A program made the translations under genes and the position numbers. This document shows, one piece after another, positions 26,701 through 35,665 of a stretch of 64,000 nt of DNA. A model generated the notes under the pieces. It was not told where the DNA came from. It saw only the letters and a list, made by a program, of their open reading frames with translations, and did no database searches. The DNA comes from Cyclina sinensis (Eukaryota > Mollusca > Bivalvia > Venerida > Veneridae), in NCBI GenBank assembly GCA_012932295.1, contig JAAONU010000003.1, positions 28,940,361 through 29,004,360 of the forward strand, read 5' to 3'. Position 1 is the first letter of the stretch. Each line of letters starts with the position of its first letter.

Positions 26701-29700
26701 AATAGCAAACTTTATGCTTGAAAACAACAAATAAAATGAACAATAGAATCTTGCATACCAACCTGTAATTTCCCCATGTTCTGCAACAGAACATCTTGTT
26801 TCTTCACTCTTTTAATCAGTTCCTCGTCAGACATTCTAAGACCTGTGTGCTTTTCTGTCAAAACTGGATCTGTCGTTGTCATTACTGAGTGTGTTAGAGG
26901 TTTTTCTACATTTTTCAATCTCACACTGATACCCACTGACCTCCTCTGAGACATGTCTGTGTTTGAGCCTTTACTAACATTCTTTACTGCCCTCTTTTCA
27001 GCAATCATGTTTTTACCTTCACTTTCTCCATCAGATTTGCCTTCGGTGTTAACACCAACATCCCTACATTCACAACTTACTGTTGCTGTGCCAGACTCTT
27101 TTGTCTTGATCCTTTTTGTTCCCACACTTTTCGTCCAGGTGTCTGGGCAGACCTGTACTGCAACTGCTGGTCTCGTTATCTCCCTTGCAAGTGTTGAAAT
27201 AGGAAGAACATCTGACTGAGAGGTTTGTGTTGCTTTTGGTTCAAAAGCTGCTGTATCCATTTTGAGTTCAGACTCTGCCTCACGTTCAGAGCTTATTTTT
27301 AGCCCCGAGTCAGACCTTGTTAAGACTGGTACAAACTCCACAGCCTCTACTCTCAAGCTGCTATCCAGCTTCTCACCTGCATCTGACTCACTTATTGAGT
27401 TATTTAAACTAAATGAGGAATTAAGTGAACTTGGATTGAATTCTGCTGCCTCAGGTCTCAGTCTACCTGACATTGTCCTTTTCTTTCCTACTGGTTTAAA
27501 TATTGGCAGGTCTGGGTTCAAGGTAAAATTACATGGTTCAGGAGTTGATGTACTTTTCCTTGATGTCACATCACCACTTTCTCTTCCTATCTTATCCTGT
27601 ATTGAAGATTGGTCTACTTCTGCATCACTGTCTGTGGAGAACTCCACTCTATCTCGGGGGTCCTGAACCAAAATTCCTTTCTCAAAAGCTTTTATTCTAA
27701 ATGCCTCTCCACTATCACTCTGAGATCCTTCCATGCTTGTGATATCTGAATCAAGATCTTCAGTAAGGTTTTGACTCTGAACTTTGTATGGTTTGTGATA
27801 ATTAGACATTTCTGGTAGGTAATGATCCTGGTTTTCTATTTTACTGTTTATTTTATCATTCAATTTCCCCACAACTTCTGTTTTTGAAGGACTTTCAATA
27901 GTAATACCATGTTTAGAGGCCGTTTGTTTGAAGAATAATTTCTCAACGTCTTTTTTTTGTTTGAAATCAGGTCTTGCTATAACTTGATCAGCATTTTCTC
28001 CATTTAAATCTTCTCTTATTTCTACTGTCTGTTCTTCCTTTTTCTTTAATTCATCTGCAGTACTGTCAGTCACCTTACTGCTGCGAAATTCAATATCACT
28101 ATCACAGGAATACAGAACTTTGGTCATTTCTGTTTCACTTTCACTTTCACTTCTACAGATTTTCTCCATTTCTTTTACCTGTGAGGTATCTGATAAAACA
28201 TTTTTTTGTAAGTCACAGCCATCTTTTAGAGTACTAAGATATTTCAGCACACCTCTAGCCACGGCTGTCTTCACAACTTTTGCAGCAATCTGCTCCAGAA
28301 CATTGCTAGTTGTTGCCAAAAGTTCAATGTGAGTATTTTCTGCTTCTTTCAACTGTTGTTTATATCTGCTAAAGATACTCTTATCATGGTTCACAGGCTT
28401 AGAGAATTCCTGTACCAGCTTAGTTACGTTTACATCTTGTGATTCATCTTTTTCAACTGACTGTACCATATCGTTCATTTCAGAATTCTTGTCATCAGAA
28501 GTATCTTTCCCTTTACAGCAAAGCACATTCTTTTTCCTTAAACCAACAGCAAAACTTGCATTCATTTCACCACCATCTACTTCATCATATACATCAGATT
28601 TATCAGAACAGGAAACAAAGCTTTCATCCTCCAGTGCCGAGGTGTCTAAATTCTTTGACAGGAACTCGTGTTCTTCTATAAAAATATCAGTACTATCATC
28701 ACAGTTACTGCCAGCTATATTGGCTCTGTCTTCAGTACTACAAGTTATGTATGTACTGGCCAATGTCTCACTTCTGTAAGTGACATCCTCTGACAAAACT
28801 TCTTGCTTCTTTTTTTGCATCTTCTCTTGATCATTTTTTTCTTCTACTTTTATTAAATCACTGCCATCAACTGGCCCTATTAAGGCTTCTGATTTTGATA
28901 ACCAGCTCAAGACATTACTATTTTTATCTCCACTCACATATGCTTTTGCATTGTTATTTCTGTTGCTATCTTGTAAGATTACTTTACTGCTAACATCATT
29001 TTCTGTCTCACCTTTTTCTTGTCTTTCACTTGAATATTGGTCTGCATGTTTCTTTTGATCACTGTACTGCAAGCTCTCACCATAAATAATTTCCTCATCT
29101 TGACAGCTTTCCGTCTCCTTTTTCACTTCTTTGCCCCAAACTTCCTGATTACTCAAACTCTCATGCTTATTTACATAGTAATTCACTAAATCTTGTCTAT
29201 CAAGCAAAACATTACCACTGCTTTTCTGCATTTGATCAAATTGGCTGCTTGCTGACAGAGAGATTGAAGAAGGTTCCACAACAGTTTGAGCTTCTGATGA
29301 AGCACTGGACATGGATAGTTTCGGACTTTCCACTTTTATACCATGTTGAGATGCAGCTTGCAGAAAATTGATTGAAGTATGGCTTGATGAAGCTACAAAA
29401 ATATAAAAACAATTTAATACTACCATACATTAAATCTGCTAATGGGCCTATAATTCTATACAAAGCCAATATTGTTTCTTTTCTCTTTATATAGACTATG
29501 TTCCTAAGGACAATTCATGTCTTTGCTAACAAAGAAATGGTCCAATTAAATAAATTACTCCACAATATACCAGACTTAGCTCTTGTTACAAACCATAATT
29601 AACACTTAGGCAAACAGTATGTTTTCCATGGCATTTTATAACCCAATGGCTTTTTTTTTTCTCAAATGATGAATTCAGAGCAACACCTGTACATATTAAG

Positions 29701-32700
29701 TGTACTTACATTTGACATAATTTACAGCTTGATTTGACATACTGGTAACAGAACCACTTCCCTGATATGCAGGACTGGAAACAAAATAACATTTCATCTA
29801 TGTCTAAACTATTGAAATTATTTTAAAGAAGCATATTAACACAAAAACTGCTTTTGATTTGCTTATACTTTACCTGTGTAATAATATACAAGAATTCTAA
29901 AAAGAATATTTGTATGCTTCTTTAGAGCACTGTAAAACTATTCTAAAAGATAAAATTTACAGTATCTCCCAACATCAAGTATAAAGCACCAGAAGCAAAT
30001 TGTAGACAAGAAGTCTTTCAAATACTGAAAGTATAAAGCACATAACCAACTCTGTTGAACTTTATTGGATTGAGTTTTTCTTAAGAAACAATTAATATCT
30101 AATGACACAATAATAAGACATTTCTACCACAAGTTTTACAAGATGACAATAATAAGCTTGCCTTCAAACCTTACCAGAAGTAAAGTCATAACTGGACTAT
30201 ATAATACACCACATGGCCCTGGAGGATTCAAAATAAAATCAAAGAGACTGCAGATCTGGGACCCTTTTTCTGTTAAAAGAAAGGCAAAGTTTTTGAAGAA
30301 AATATGCACAGTTTCCGACTGGTCCCTTAAAAACTAGAGCTATCACTTAAGGTGATTCTTACCCCCACCATGATACTAAATAAGGGTAATATAAGTATTC
30401 AGAATGCTCACCTGTAATGCCCACTTCTTTCAACTAGTTATCACTGAAGTTGACTGATATCCCCAAATTAATGCCTTGTCACAGAAATATGGCAACCACA
30501 AGAAAACAAAGGCCATACAGAGGATGTATTAAAATTGTTTAATTTCAAGGTGAAGAAAACTGATTTCAGCCTTTAAGTTTGTGCAAGAACATAGTTTTAT
30601 AATTGGAGAATGAGTTTAATTATTATATTGTTAAGTGTATGTTTAGTCTAGTAACATGTTTGCAGCTTGAAGCATCCAGTATGGTTTTACTGCACTTGTT
30701 CAAGGCAGTGACTGATATTAAAGCATGTTAGGAATTATCAACTATCTGAAATTTCAAAGCTTTAATTCAAATCTGCCAATAAATGGGCAGAAAAAGATTA
30801 TACTGTAAAACTGTATTAACGGTCACCTGAAAATTAGTGTGGGTTTAGTGATCATGCACTCAATGCTGAATGGAAAATAAAACCACATGATGGAGGGTGA
30901 CTTTACAGAAGGACACTGAATGCAAATGATAATTTAGTGCAGCACACTAAAATAAGTGTTCATAAAAGGGGGATGACATTACAGAATAATGAATGATAAA
31001 TGCAAATGGTATTTTAGTGCAGCACACAGAAATGGCAATAAATTTGAAGAAATCATAAAGGAGCACATTCCAAATGTATATATCTTGGAGAAAGATTTTA
31101 TGGAAGTAAGATTGGATGCATGAAGTTCCGCACCAAAGGAAAGAACGTAGCCACTTATTCAAGCTGTGTTCAATTTTATATACTGGAAGATTTGGATGAG
31201 GAAACAAATACATAAGGTAATGTTACTAATGTAGGAATATTTACAGTACCTTACAAATATTTAAGGTAATGTATAAAAGTTCATTCATCACTGAATTCAA
31301 CTTGAATGGTGCCATGTAATCCAAAATGCAATGTGTAAATTTAAAATGACTGAACCAGTTTGAATGAGATTCATACTCACAGAAATTATGAAAACATTTC
31401 CTCCAGTGTATGGATTGTAACACTGTCAAACTATTTCTAAATGTCATTTGTAGACAAAGTCGAACTTGACCGGAATGTTATGATTTACCATCCATACCAC
31501 AATTATTGAAATCAGACATTTATCATTATTATTCATTAACTGTTTTTTTTGTTGTTTTTGTTTGTTTGTTTAATTGGAAGAGGGCACACCAGTGGCATGA
31601 TTTTGCAAAATTTAAGAAAAACAATAAACAACTGCTGTCTAAGGTCTAATAGAAAATTCTTCATACTAAATATCTAAACTCTGTGAATTGTGGTTCTTTA
31701 CAGGAGATTTTTTAAGTTTTTTTCCAATATATGTCTATGTAAAAAACATGATTCCTGAGGCTTGGCCAATTTTGATCCAGGGGCCATAATTTGAACAACT
31801 CTGGAAGAGGACCTCTAGATGACACACCATGGCAAATATCTAATCTCTTTGTCTTGTGGTTTCAGGCAAGAAACTTTTTAAAGATTTTTCTTTTTGTTGC
31901 AATAAGCTGGGACTGAAATTATGGATCCACAGCATGACTCTTAAATCTTATAACAATAGGTTTACCTACAAACATTACCATTTGCTCTTTTGTTATATAC
32001 TTGTTTGTGGTGAAAATGTAACTGCACATCTTTGTTAAATCATGCAAATGTGTGAGAATTCTTTGAACAACTTTGGTAGAGCTTAATGCAAGGAACATTC
32101 CTGCCAAGTTTTATTTACTCTGGCCAAGTGGTTTCAGAGGCGATGTAGTCTGAATCAAAATGTTGATGCACTAACAACGACTGACATCATCTCAACAGCG
32201 CACATGAGCACATTGTGCTCAAGTGAGCTAAAAATGATATGATATGGAATGTGAGGGAGTCCTAGGTACAGTAGTGACCTACCCTCTGTTTGTGAAGTTG
32301 AACCCAGTAGATGATGGTGGAGAGACTGTAGTTGACCAGGACATCCATGACTGACCATCTGCTTTCTCAGCTGTAGGCGCAAGAAATGGAGGCAGAGCTA
32401 CAGGTGGAGGTGTTGCCAGTGGAGGGGGTGGAGATGTCCTGTACAGGTTTTTTGAATTAGCTGTTGGTATTGTAAATGGCTGATTAGAAGGCATCATGTA
32501 AGATAGTGGCTGGCCTTGCTGAAAAAAGAAAGAACACATCAACTGAACACAACACTGCATCTGACTGTTAGTTATATCCATCATTTGTTTAATCCTGTAT
32601 TTGAGAGAAAAAATCTGAGAAATGAATGAACTTTGGAAGTCAAATATAACTTCATGTTCTATGTTTTTTCTACCATATGTTAAGTCACTTAGCATTATCA

Positions 32701-34077
32701 ACACAGTTCTGACTGGCCTCCAGGGCTCAGTTCCTAAAAGCTCTGTTAAACTTGACGATCCATTAAATGCATTAACAGACTTGAATTTAACCAAGTCGTT
32801 AAATTCTTATCCTCAAAGTTGATGGCCACCTCTCAATCTTCACTTTAACAGACAATTTTTCCATTAAATGAATCGAGCCTTAGCTCAATCATGTTAGAAT
32901 TTTATATAAGGGTGATGTAACGCCTAAGTTAAACTGGTTCGCGGGACAATTCTTTAAGAGACTGTTAAGTTACAGCCCATTAACTGAGCCAAAGCATGTT
33001 TTTATAAAATACTACTACCCATACTGCATACTGAGTATGTAAACCAGACTCACCATTGCTGTTGTTGAATGATACTGGATTATGCCTGGTGGTCTGTAGG
33101 CAGCTGAGCGTGAAGGGGGCATTCCCCCTGGATTCACTTGAGGTGGTTGTGTGTACAAATTGTCTGCCCCTCTGAAAGTCAACACATAAATTTTTATCAA
33201 AATTATAAACACTGCTCTACCTCCCTTTGCTGCAATCTCTATACTGCACATATACAGTGCCAAGTTATTTTAAAAACTTTCCATGAGTTTAAAAGTTATG
33301 GAGCAGACACGAAAACATTGCAGACGGACTGACAGATGGATGCCATTCCTACATTTGTGTATAATCCCCTCCATGCAATGTGGCAGGGAATTAAAAAAAA
33401 GTGACAAATGTGTAGATGAACAGAAAGATGGATGCCTGATGAACCAAGTGGCAACTTCATGCTCTGGGGAGCATAATTAACACAATGAATGATGTAGATC
33501 CAAATCTGACATGTTGTCTGTTGCTTTTAGTGCCTGCTCAAAGAATTTAAGGTTGAAATGACCATTGTTAATCTTTGAAATACATCATATTAATCCAGTC
33601 AATCCACTGCCTTCTATGAGTTGAGTACAACAATTTTCAAATCACAAGGTCATTTCATTCGATACATACTAAATTTCAAAACTCTCTTGTGGTTTTAGAC
33701 AAAAAGATTTATGAAGTTTTTTATTCTAGAAACCAGAGTTCTAAATGGAATGGAATTCTTTCTGGCACAACTTCATGTCTAGTTTTATTAATGCTTAATA
33801 TCTACTGGTATAGGAGGAGATGTTTAAAGCAGAAGTTGATGACAGATGACAGACACAGAATGATTACAAAAGCACTACCAGAGCACATATTGCTCAGGTG
33901 TGGTAAAAAGATTATGATAACTCACACAGGAAGTGGATGAGAGGGATTGTAGACTGGTGTCTGTGCTGCTTGCTGAAAAGACTGGTACACCGGCTGGTGA
34001 GCCAGGCTGGCACGACTGTAGTACACTGGCATCCCTTCCTGGTACCTAGCACTTTGGACATAACTTCCTGGATCCAT
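7077..34077 (-). CDS. Giant RING-H2 E3 ubiquitin ligase, DZIP3/TTC3-like C-terminus, with PAM2-like motifs
   Basis: Sixteen coding exons, 5' to 3': 34077-33926, 33171-33054, 32518-32283, 29774-29710, 29392-26763, 26585-26479, 25025-24950, 23417-22662, 22485-19537, 18182-17903, 17596-17493, 16608-16439, 15888-15771, 13476-13390, 8711-8601 and 7169-7077. All phases join; total 8,052 nt, 2,683 residues. Residues 1-190 are Pro/Gln/Tyr-rich. PAM2-like motifs lie at 815-909, a KATQT site at 910-914, a coiled coil follows at exons 6-7, acidic low-complexity sequence fills exons 5 and 9, and a 12-residue repeat array lies near 2030-2220. The RING-H2 ligands are C2629, C2632, C2646, H2648, H2651, C2654, C2665 and C2668. 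The end (CPTCRKHALFPEEFP) resembles DZIP3. The ATG at 34077 follows an acceptor, so a 5' UTR exon, or less likely more coding sequence, lies upstream. Role: ubiquitin transfer, probably on RNA-associated targets (inferred). Confidence 0.88.
7395..8560 (-). mobile_element. Degenerate HINE-like element in the last intron of the RING gene
   Basis: The left end (7404-7430) resembles the hairpin terminus of other copies (GCATGATGGCCCTACACC followed by TCTCACC). The right end has ATGAGCTAAAAC at about 8545-8558. Inside are monomers of the same family as 9550-10830 (for example 'cttggtagaggtactagacaatgc' near 8300). Much decayed; boundaries are approximate. Confidence 0.45.
9093..11857 (+). CDS. Unrecognised protein, C-terminal three exons, antisense inside a RING-gene intron
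   Basis: Exons 9093-9165, 11171-11309 and 11651-11857 have clean acceptors (TTTCAG each time) and donors (GTAAGT, GTAGGA), with phases 1/2, 2/0 and 0/stop all agreeing. The 139-residue reading frame is complex and non-repetitive, with features such as LKPGQNFSTAPILNVSICDH, GTSLYFGPPPSC, WKGGYQNPTGKH and a Trp-rich end (LMMWQWLNT). I do not recognise the family; no motif identifies a function. The 5' exons were not found and may lie between 2600 and 9090 or within the same intron. All three exons fall within the 4.7 kb intron 13389-8712 of the minus-strand RING gene. A pseudogene is unlikely given intact splice sites and frame. Confidence 0.55.
9550..10830. repeat. Tandem ~165-bp monomer array with ~338-bp higher-order unit
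   Basis: Six to eight degenerate monomers sharing 'tatgtaaaatcaagtgaccc', 'ccatgatttgtataaac', 'ttggtagaggtccactaga' and 'ggtttcagacaagaaga'. Copies at about 10000-10240 and 10338-10580 are nearly identical, giving a dimeric unit of ~338 bp. The same family recurs at ~8040-8500, 31690-32233, 33640-33912, 37430-37680 and 38090-39690. The right end has ACCTGACCTTTGGTCAGGT, a variant of the HINE terminus. Confidence 0.85.
11857..11862 (+). other. AATAAA overlapping the stop codon of the antisense gene
   Basis: The hexamer begins on the last base of the TAA stop (11855-11857). If used, the 3' UTR would be about 15-30 nt. Confidence 0.3.
11858..13389. other. Rest of the RING-gene intron right of the antisense gene
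   Basis: Mostly unique AT-rich intron. An (AAAG)n microsatellite lies at about 12447-12470. I see no further exon; the open frames around 13015-13389 are read-through of the RING exon at 13390-13476 beyond its donor. Confidence 0.5.
13743..14681. mobile_element. Harbinger-like MITE
   Basis: The terminal inverted repeats are CTGTGAAATCATT at the left and its near complement AATGATTTCACA at the right, each followed inwards by ATTCGTGG-type motifs (TTTCGTGG, CCACGAAA) repeated several times. TTA flanks both ends (13740-13742 and 14682-14684), the target duplication expected for PIF/Harbinger. 939 bp, no transposase; it sits in a RING-gene intron. Confidence 0.75.
15388..15470 (+). repeat. tRNA-derived SINE head
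   Basis: TGGCTCAGTGGTCTAGGCC looks like a tRNA D-arm/A box and GGTTCGAATCC about 40 bp on is a B box. Acceptor and anticodon stems do not close, so this is a pol-III SINE head, not a tRNA gene. It sits in the RING-gene intron 13477-15770. Confidence 0.6.
16640..17340. repeat. Intron with degenerate repeat pieces
   Basis: Two related pieces around 16830-16900 and 17140-17290 share 'gacatggtaattcctattaaccctc' and 'gacctggcaattcctatataccctcc'. Similar phrasing occurs near 33320-33370 ('ggatgccattcctac'). No coding exon seen. Confidence 0.5.
18377..19290 (-). mobile_element. HINE-like repeat with ~155-bp monomers
   Basis: The left end CAAGAGCCATGTTACACATGG contains a hairpin (CCATGT/ACATGG) placed as in the other HINE-like copies. 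About five monomers follow, each with CTCAAGTACTTTTGGAGTTA (near 18577, 18734, 18887, 19047, 19198) and GTAAATCTGATAAAGG. Right boundary approximate. It fills most of the RING-gene intron 18183-19536. Confidence 0.65.
19906..20768 (-). repeat. Coding 36-bp minisatellite (12-residue repeats)
   Basis: Within the largest RING-gene exon, 24 units of 36 bp. The central 16 (20553-19978, exactly 576 bp) are near-identical copies of xxx-AVSDDKRVK; the first three residues cycle SNN, SIN, GNS, giving a 108-bp higher-order unit. Six units on the 5' side and two on the 3' side are diverged. Lacking stops, the array also looks open in three other frames (both strands); those frames are shadows. Confidence 0.95.
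23880..24400. repeat. Degenerate tandem repeat, 'tgaccttgacctttgac' family
   Basis: Monomers with phrases such as 'gtcacagtgaccttgatctttgatc', 'ctcaaaatcaaaaggaaacatctac' and 'aaaaaataaggtcttctactttta' repeat at ~150 bp. The same family occurs at 36830-37420. It lies in the RING-gene intron 23418-24949. Confidence 0.75.
24399..24645 (+). repeat. SINE-like repeat with A-rich tail
   Basis: About 220 bp of unique-looking sequence (CTCCGTGACAATTGTTCTCA, then CCGAGATATAACAAATGTTG) ends in AACCCAAAACAAACAAAACA and further A-rich sequence. A second copy in opposite orientation lies at 41759-42061. No clear A/B boxes; 'SINE-like' rests on size, tail and dispersal. Confidence 0.55.
25223..25833 (-). 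mobile_element. HINE-like element
   Basis: The left end CAAGAGGACCAAATGGTCCT forms a perfect hairpin (AGGACCA/TGGTCCT), followed by TCACTCATCTG. The right end is GTGATCAGGTGAGCTAAAAA. Read on the minus strand: a 5' AGCTCACCTGA-type terminus, and a subterminal inverted copy followed by a hairpin at the 3' end, which is the asymmetric plan of Helentron-associated elements. 611 bp, no ORF; RING-gene intron 25026-26478. Confidence 0.65.
25834..26478. other. Intron, no feature seen
   Basis: Right part of the RING-gene intron 25026-26478. AT-rich, with no repeat or exon I can support. Confidence 0.4.
27237..27521 (-). other. Cluster of four PAM2-like motifs in the RING protein
   Basis: Four segments keep the PAM2 spacing L-x3-(A)-x2-F-x-P exactly: LNPDLPIFKP (27521-27492), LRPEAAEFNP (27461-27432), LRVEAVEFVP (27356-27327) and LKMDTAAFEP (27266-27237), residues 815-824, 835-844, 870-879 and 900-909. 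Known PAM2 peptides (PAIP2, ataxin-2, eRF3) bind the MLLE domain of PABPC1 or UBR5 through this Leu and Phe. KATQT, an LC8 dynein-light-chain consensus, follows at once. Copies two and three are closest to canonical; copy four lacks the alanine. Confidence 0.7.
29775..31689. other. RING-gene intron, mostly unique
   Basis: No coding exon seen. A short diverged duplication ('tgcaaatgataatttagtgcagcacac') occurs near 30919-30948 and again near 31000-31027. The short intron 29393-29709 likewise holds nothing notable. Confidence 0.4.
31690..32233 (-). mobile_element. HINE-like element fragment
   Basis: Two or three monomers of the 9550-10830 family, ending at the right in GCTCAAGTGAGCTAAAAATG, the usual terminus. 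No hairpin end found, so truncated or decayed. It abuts the donor of the exon 32518-32283. Confidence 0.55.
33300..33912 (-). mobile_element. HINE-like fragments between coding exons 1 and 2 of the RING gene
   Basis: At 33300-33480 is a repeat tail (ATGCTCTGGGGAGCATAATT). At 33640-33912 is a fragment of the 9550-10830 family ending GCTCAGGTGTGGTAAAAAG. Both are degenerate. Confidence 0.5.
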
Positions 34078-34259
34078 GTCTCTGCAAAATATAAACTCAC
34101 ATTTTTAAATTATATTACCACAGATAAAACATTTATAGCCTTCTACCTTTTCCTTCAAAATTACGAAGTTAGTTTATTTCAGATATCTCCCTTGTTCTCA
34201 TCCTTTCACCTTGGGTAAGTTTGTTTGTTTGTAGAAAAAAATTATGAATTTCTTTTAAC

Positions 34260-34488
34260 AAGTTTTTTCTATTTTTGGGCCATGTGACCCATATTTGAAC
34301 TCATCTTAGTAATTACTGGGAGAAACATCCTGACCAAGTTTCATGACAACTGAGGCCGAAATGTGACCACCAGAGTGTTAACAAACTAAGTAAGGATGAA
34401 AGATGAATGACATACAATGGATGACAGACAATGGACATTGATCAATCCTAATAGCTCACCATGAGCCTACAGCTCAGGTGAGCTAAAA
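34260..34488 (-). mobile_element. HINE-like element terminus
   Basis: Degenerate ~230 bp ending CAGCTCAGGTGAGCTAAAAC at 34471-34490, the terminus shared by the family. It lies upstream of the first identified coding exon of the RING gene. Confidence 0.55.
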
Positions 34489-34489
34489 C

Positions 34490-35660
34490 AATTGGGATGA
34501 AAACTTCAAAACTCGAACTTCTGTAGAAAGTGAACTCTATCCCACATAGATACGCCAATATACGCCAATATCGATTCCAGCATGAATATACCTTTCTAAG
34601 CTTTTTCCATACAAATATTATGATCGGTATTTTCGTGTAAGGTTTTTCTTGGCAGTATTTTTGGTGTTGTTTTGGTTGACAATACCAAAATGGATGTTAA
34701 TTACAACATTGTTCGCATAATGTTTTTCAAATTTCTTTAGTTGTTAGCAATATATCATTTCAAGAGTTCCAACACAATAGTCCAAGAATATTTCAACATG
34801 AACTGGTATATGAATTGAATTCATAAGTTTTTATTAAAAATTTTAAGTCACAAACTAATTAATCTATATATTTTCTTCTGACACAAAGTAGTTTAGTTTC
34901 TTTTGACACAAAGTAGTTTTACTTTTCACTAAGTTCTCTCTAAATTATCTATCCAACACAAGGTAGTTTTTCTCTTACAAAATTAAACTGTCTCTTTTTT
35001 AAAAATATTTTGTTACTTGTTTATATCCAGTACTGTATACCTCCACTCTGGCATTAACACCTCAAAAATACTCATGTGTCAAGAGTTATTAAAATACTGA
35101 TTACAAATCTTGTTAGGAATGAATACATTGTTTTTTTTTCTTATTTTCTAATATAAAAGATTATTATGTATTCATTTCCTAATCAGACCTCAGCACATGG
35201 TGTCAACTTTTGGAGTAAAATGTCTTTAAAAACACTAACATTCTAGATAGATTACACTGAAGGTGCTAATAGAAAGCCAGATGACAAAAACAACAAATAA
35301 ACAGATTATTGAGCTATCTTTCTTCTCAAAAATAACTGAGCTCAAATAATGTTGATTTTCAAAATTAATAGTTACAAGTTTAATACTGTAAAATAAAATT
35401 AATATCTTCACAGTCCTTATTAAATAACTATTCTTTTAACAACAAATTTGACAACGAAAAGTTAAAATTCATTAAAATTATATTTAAAATTCTGTGTTAT
35501 GATGCATTATAATTTTGTAAAAAAATGTGCATTATAATACCTACATATATACGCTTTTCTATGCCTCTACTTTTAACCGAAGATTTATCACTCAAATTAT
35601 TCGTAAATCTTTATAAATCTTTGATAATACAAACAACAATCATTCTTTTCCATGTTAACC
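34490..35660. other. AT-rich stretch, no gene seen
   Basis: Presumed 5' intron of the RING gene. Very AT-rich; a short phrase 'tttgacacaaagtagtttt' occurs in loose tandem at about 34878-34975. No coding potential seen. Confidence 0.4.
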
Positions 35661-35665
35661 TAAAA

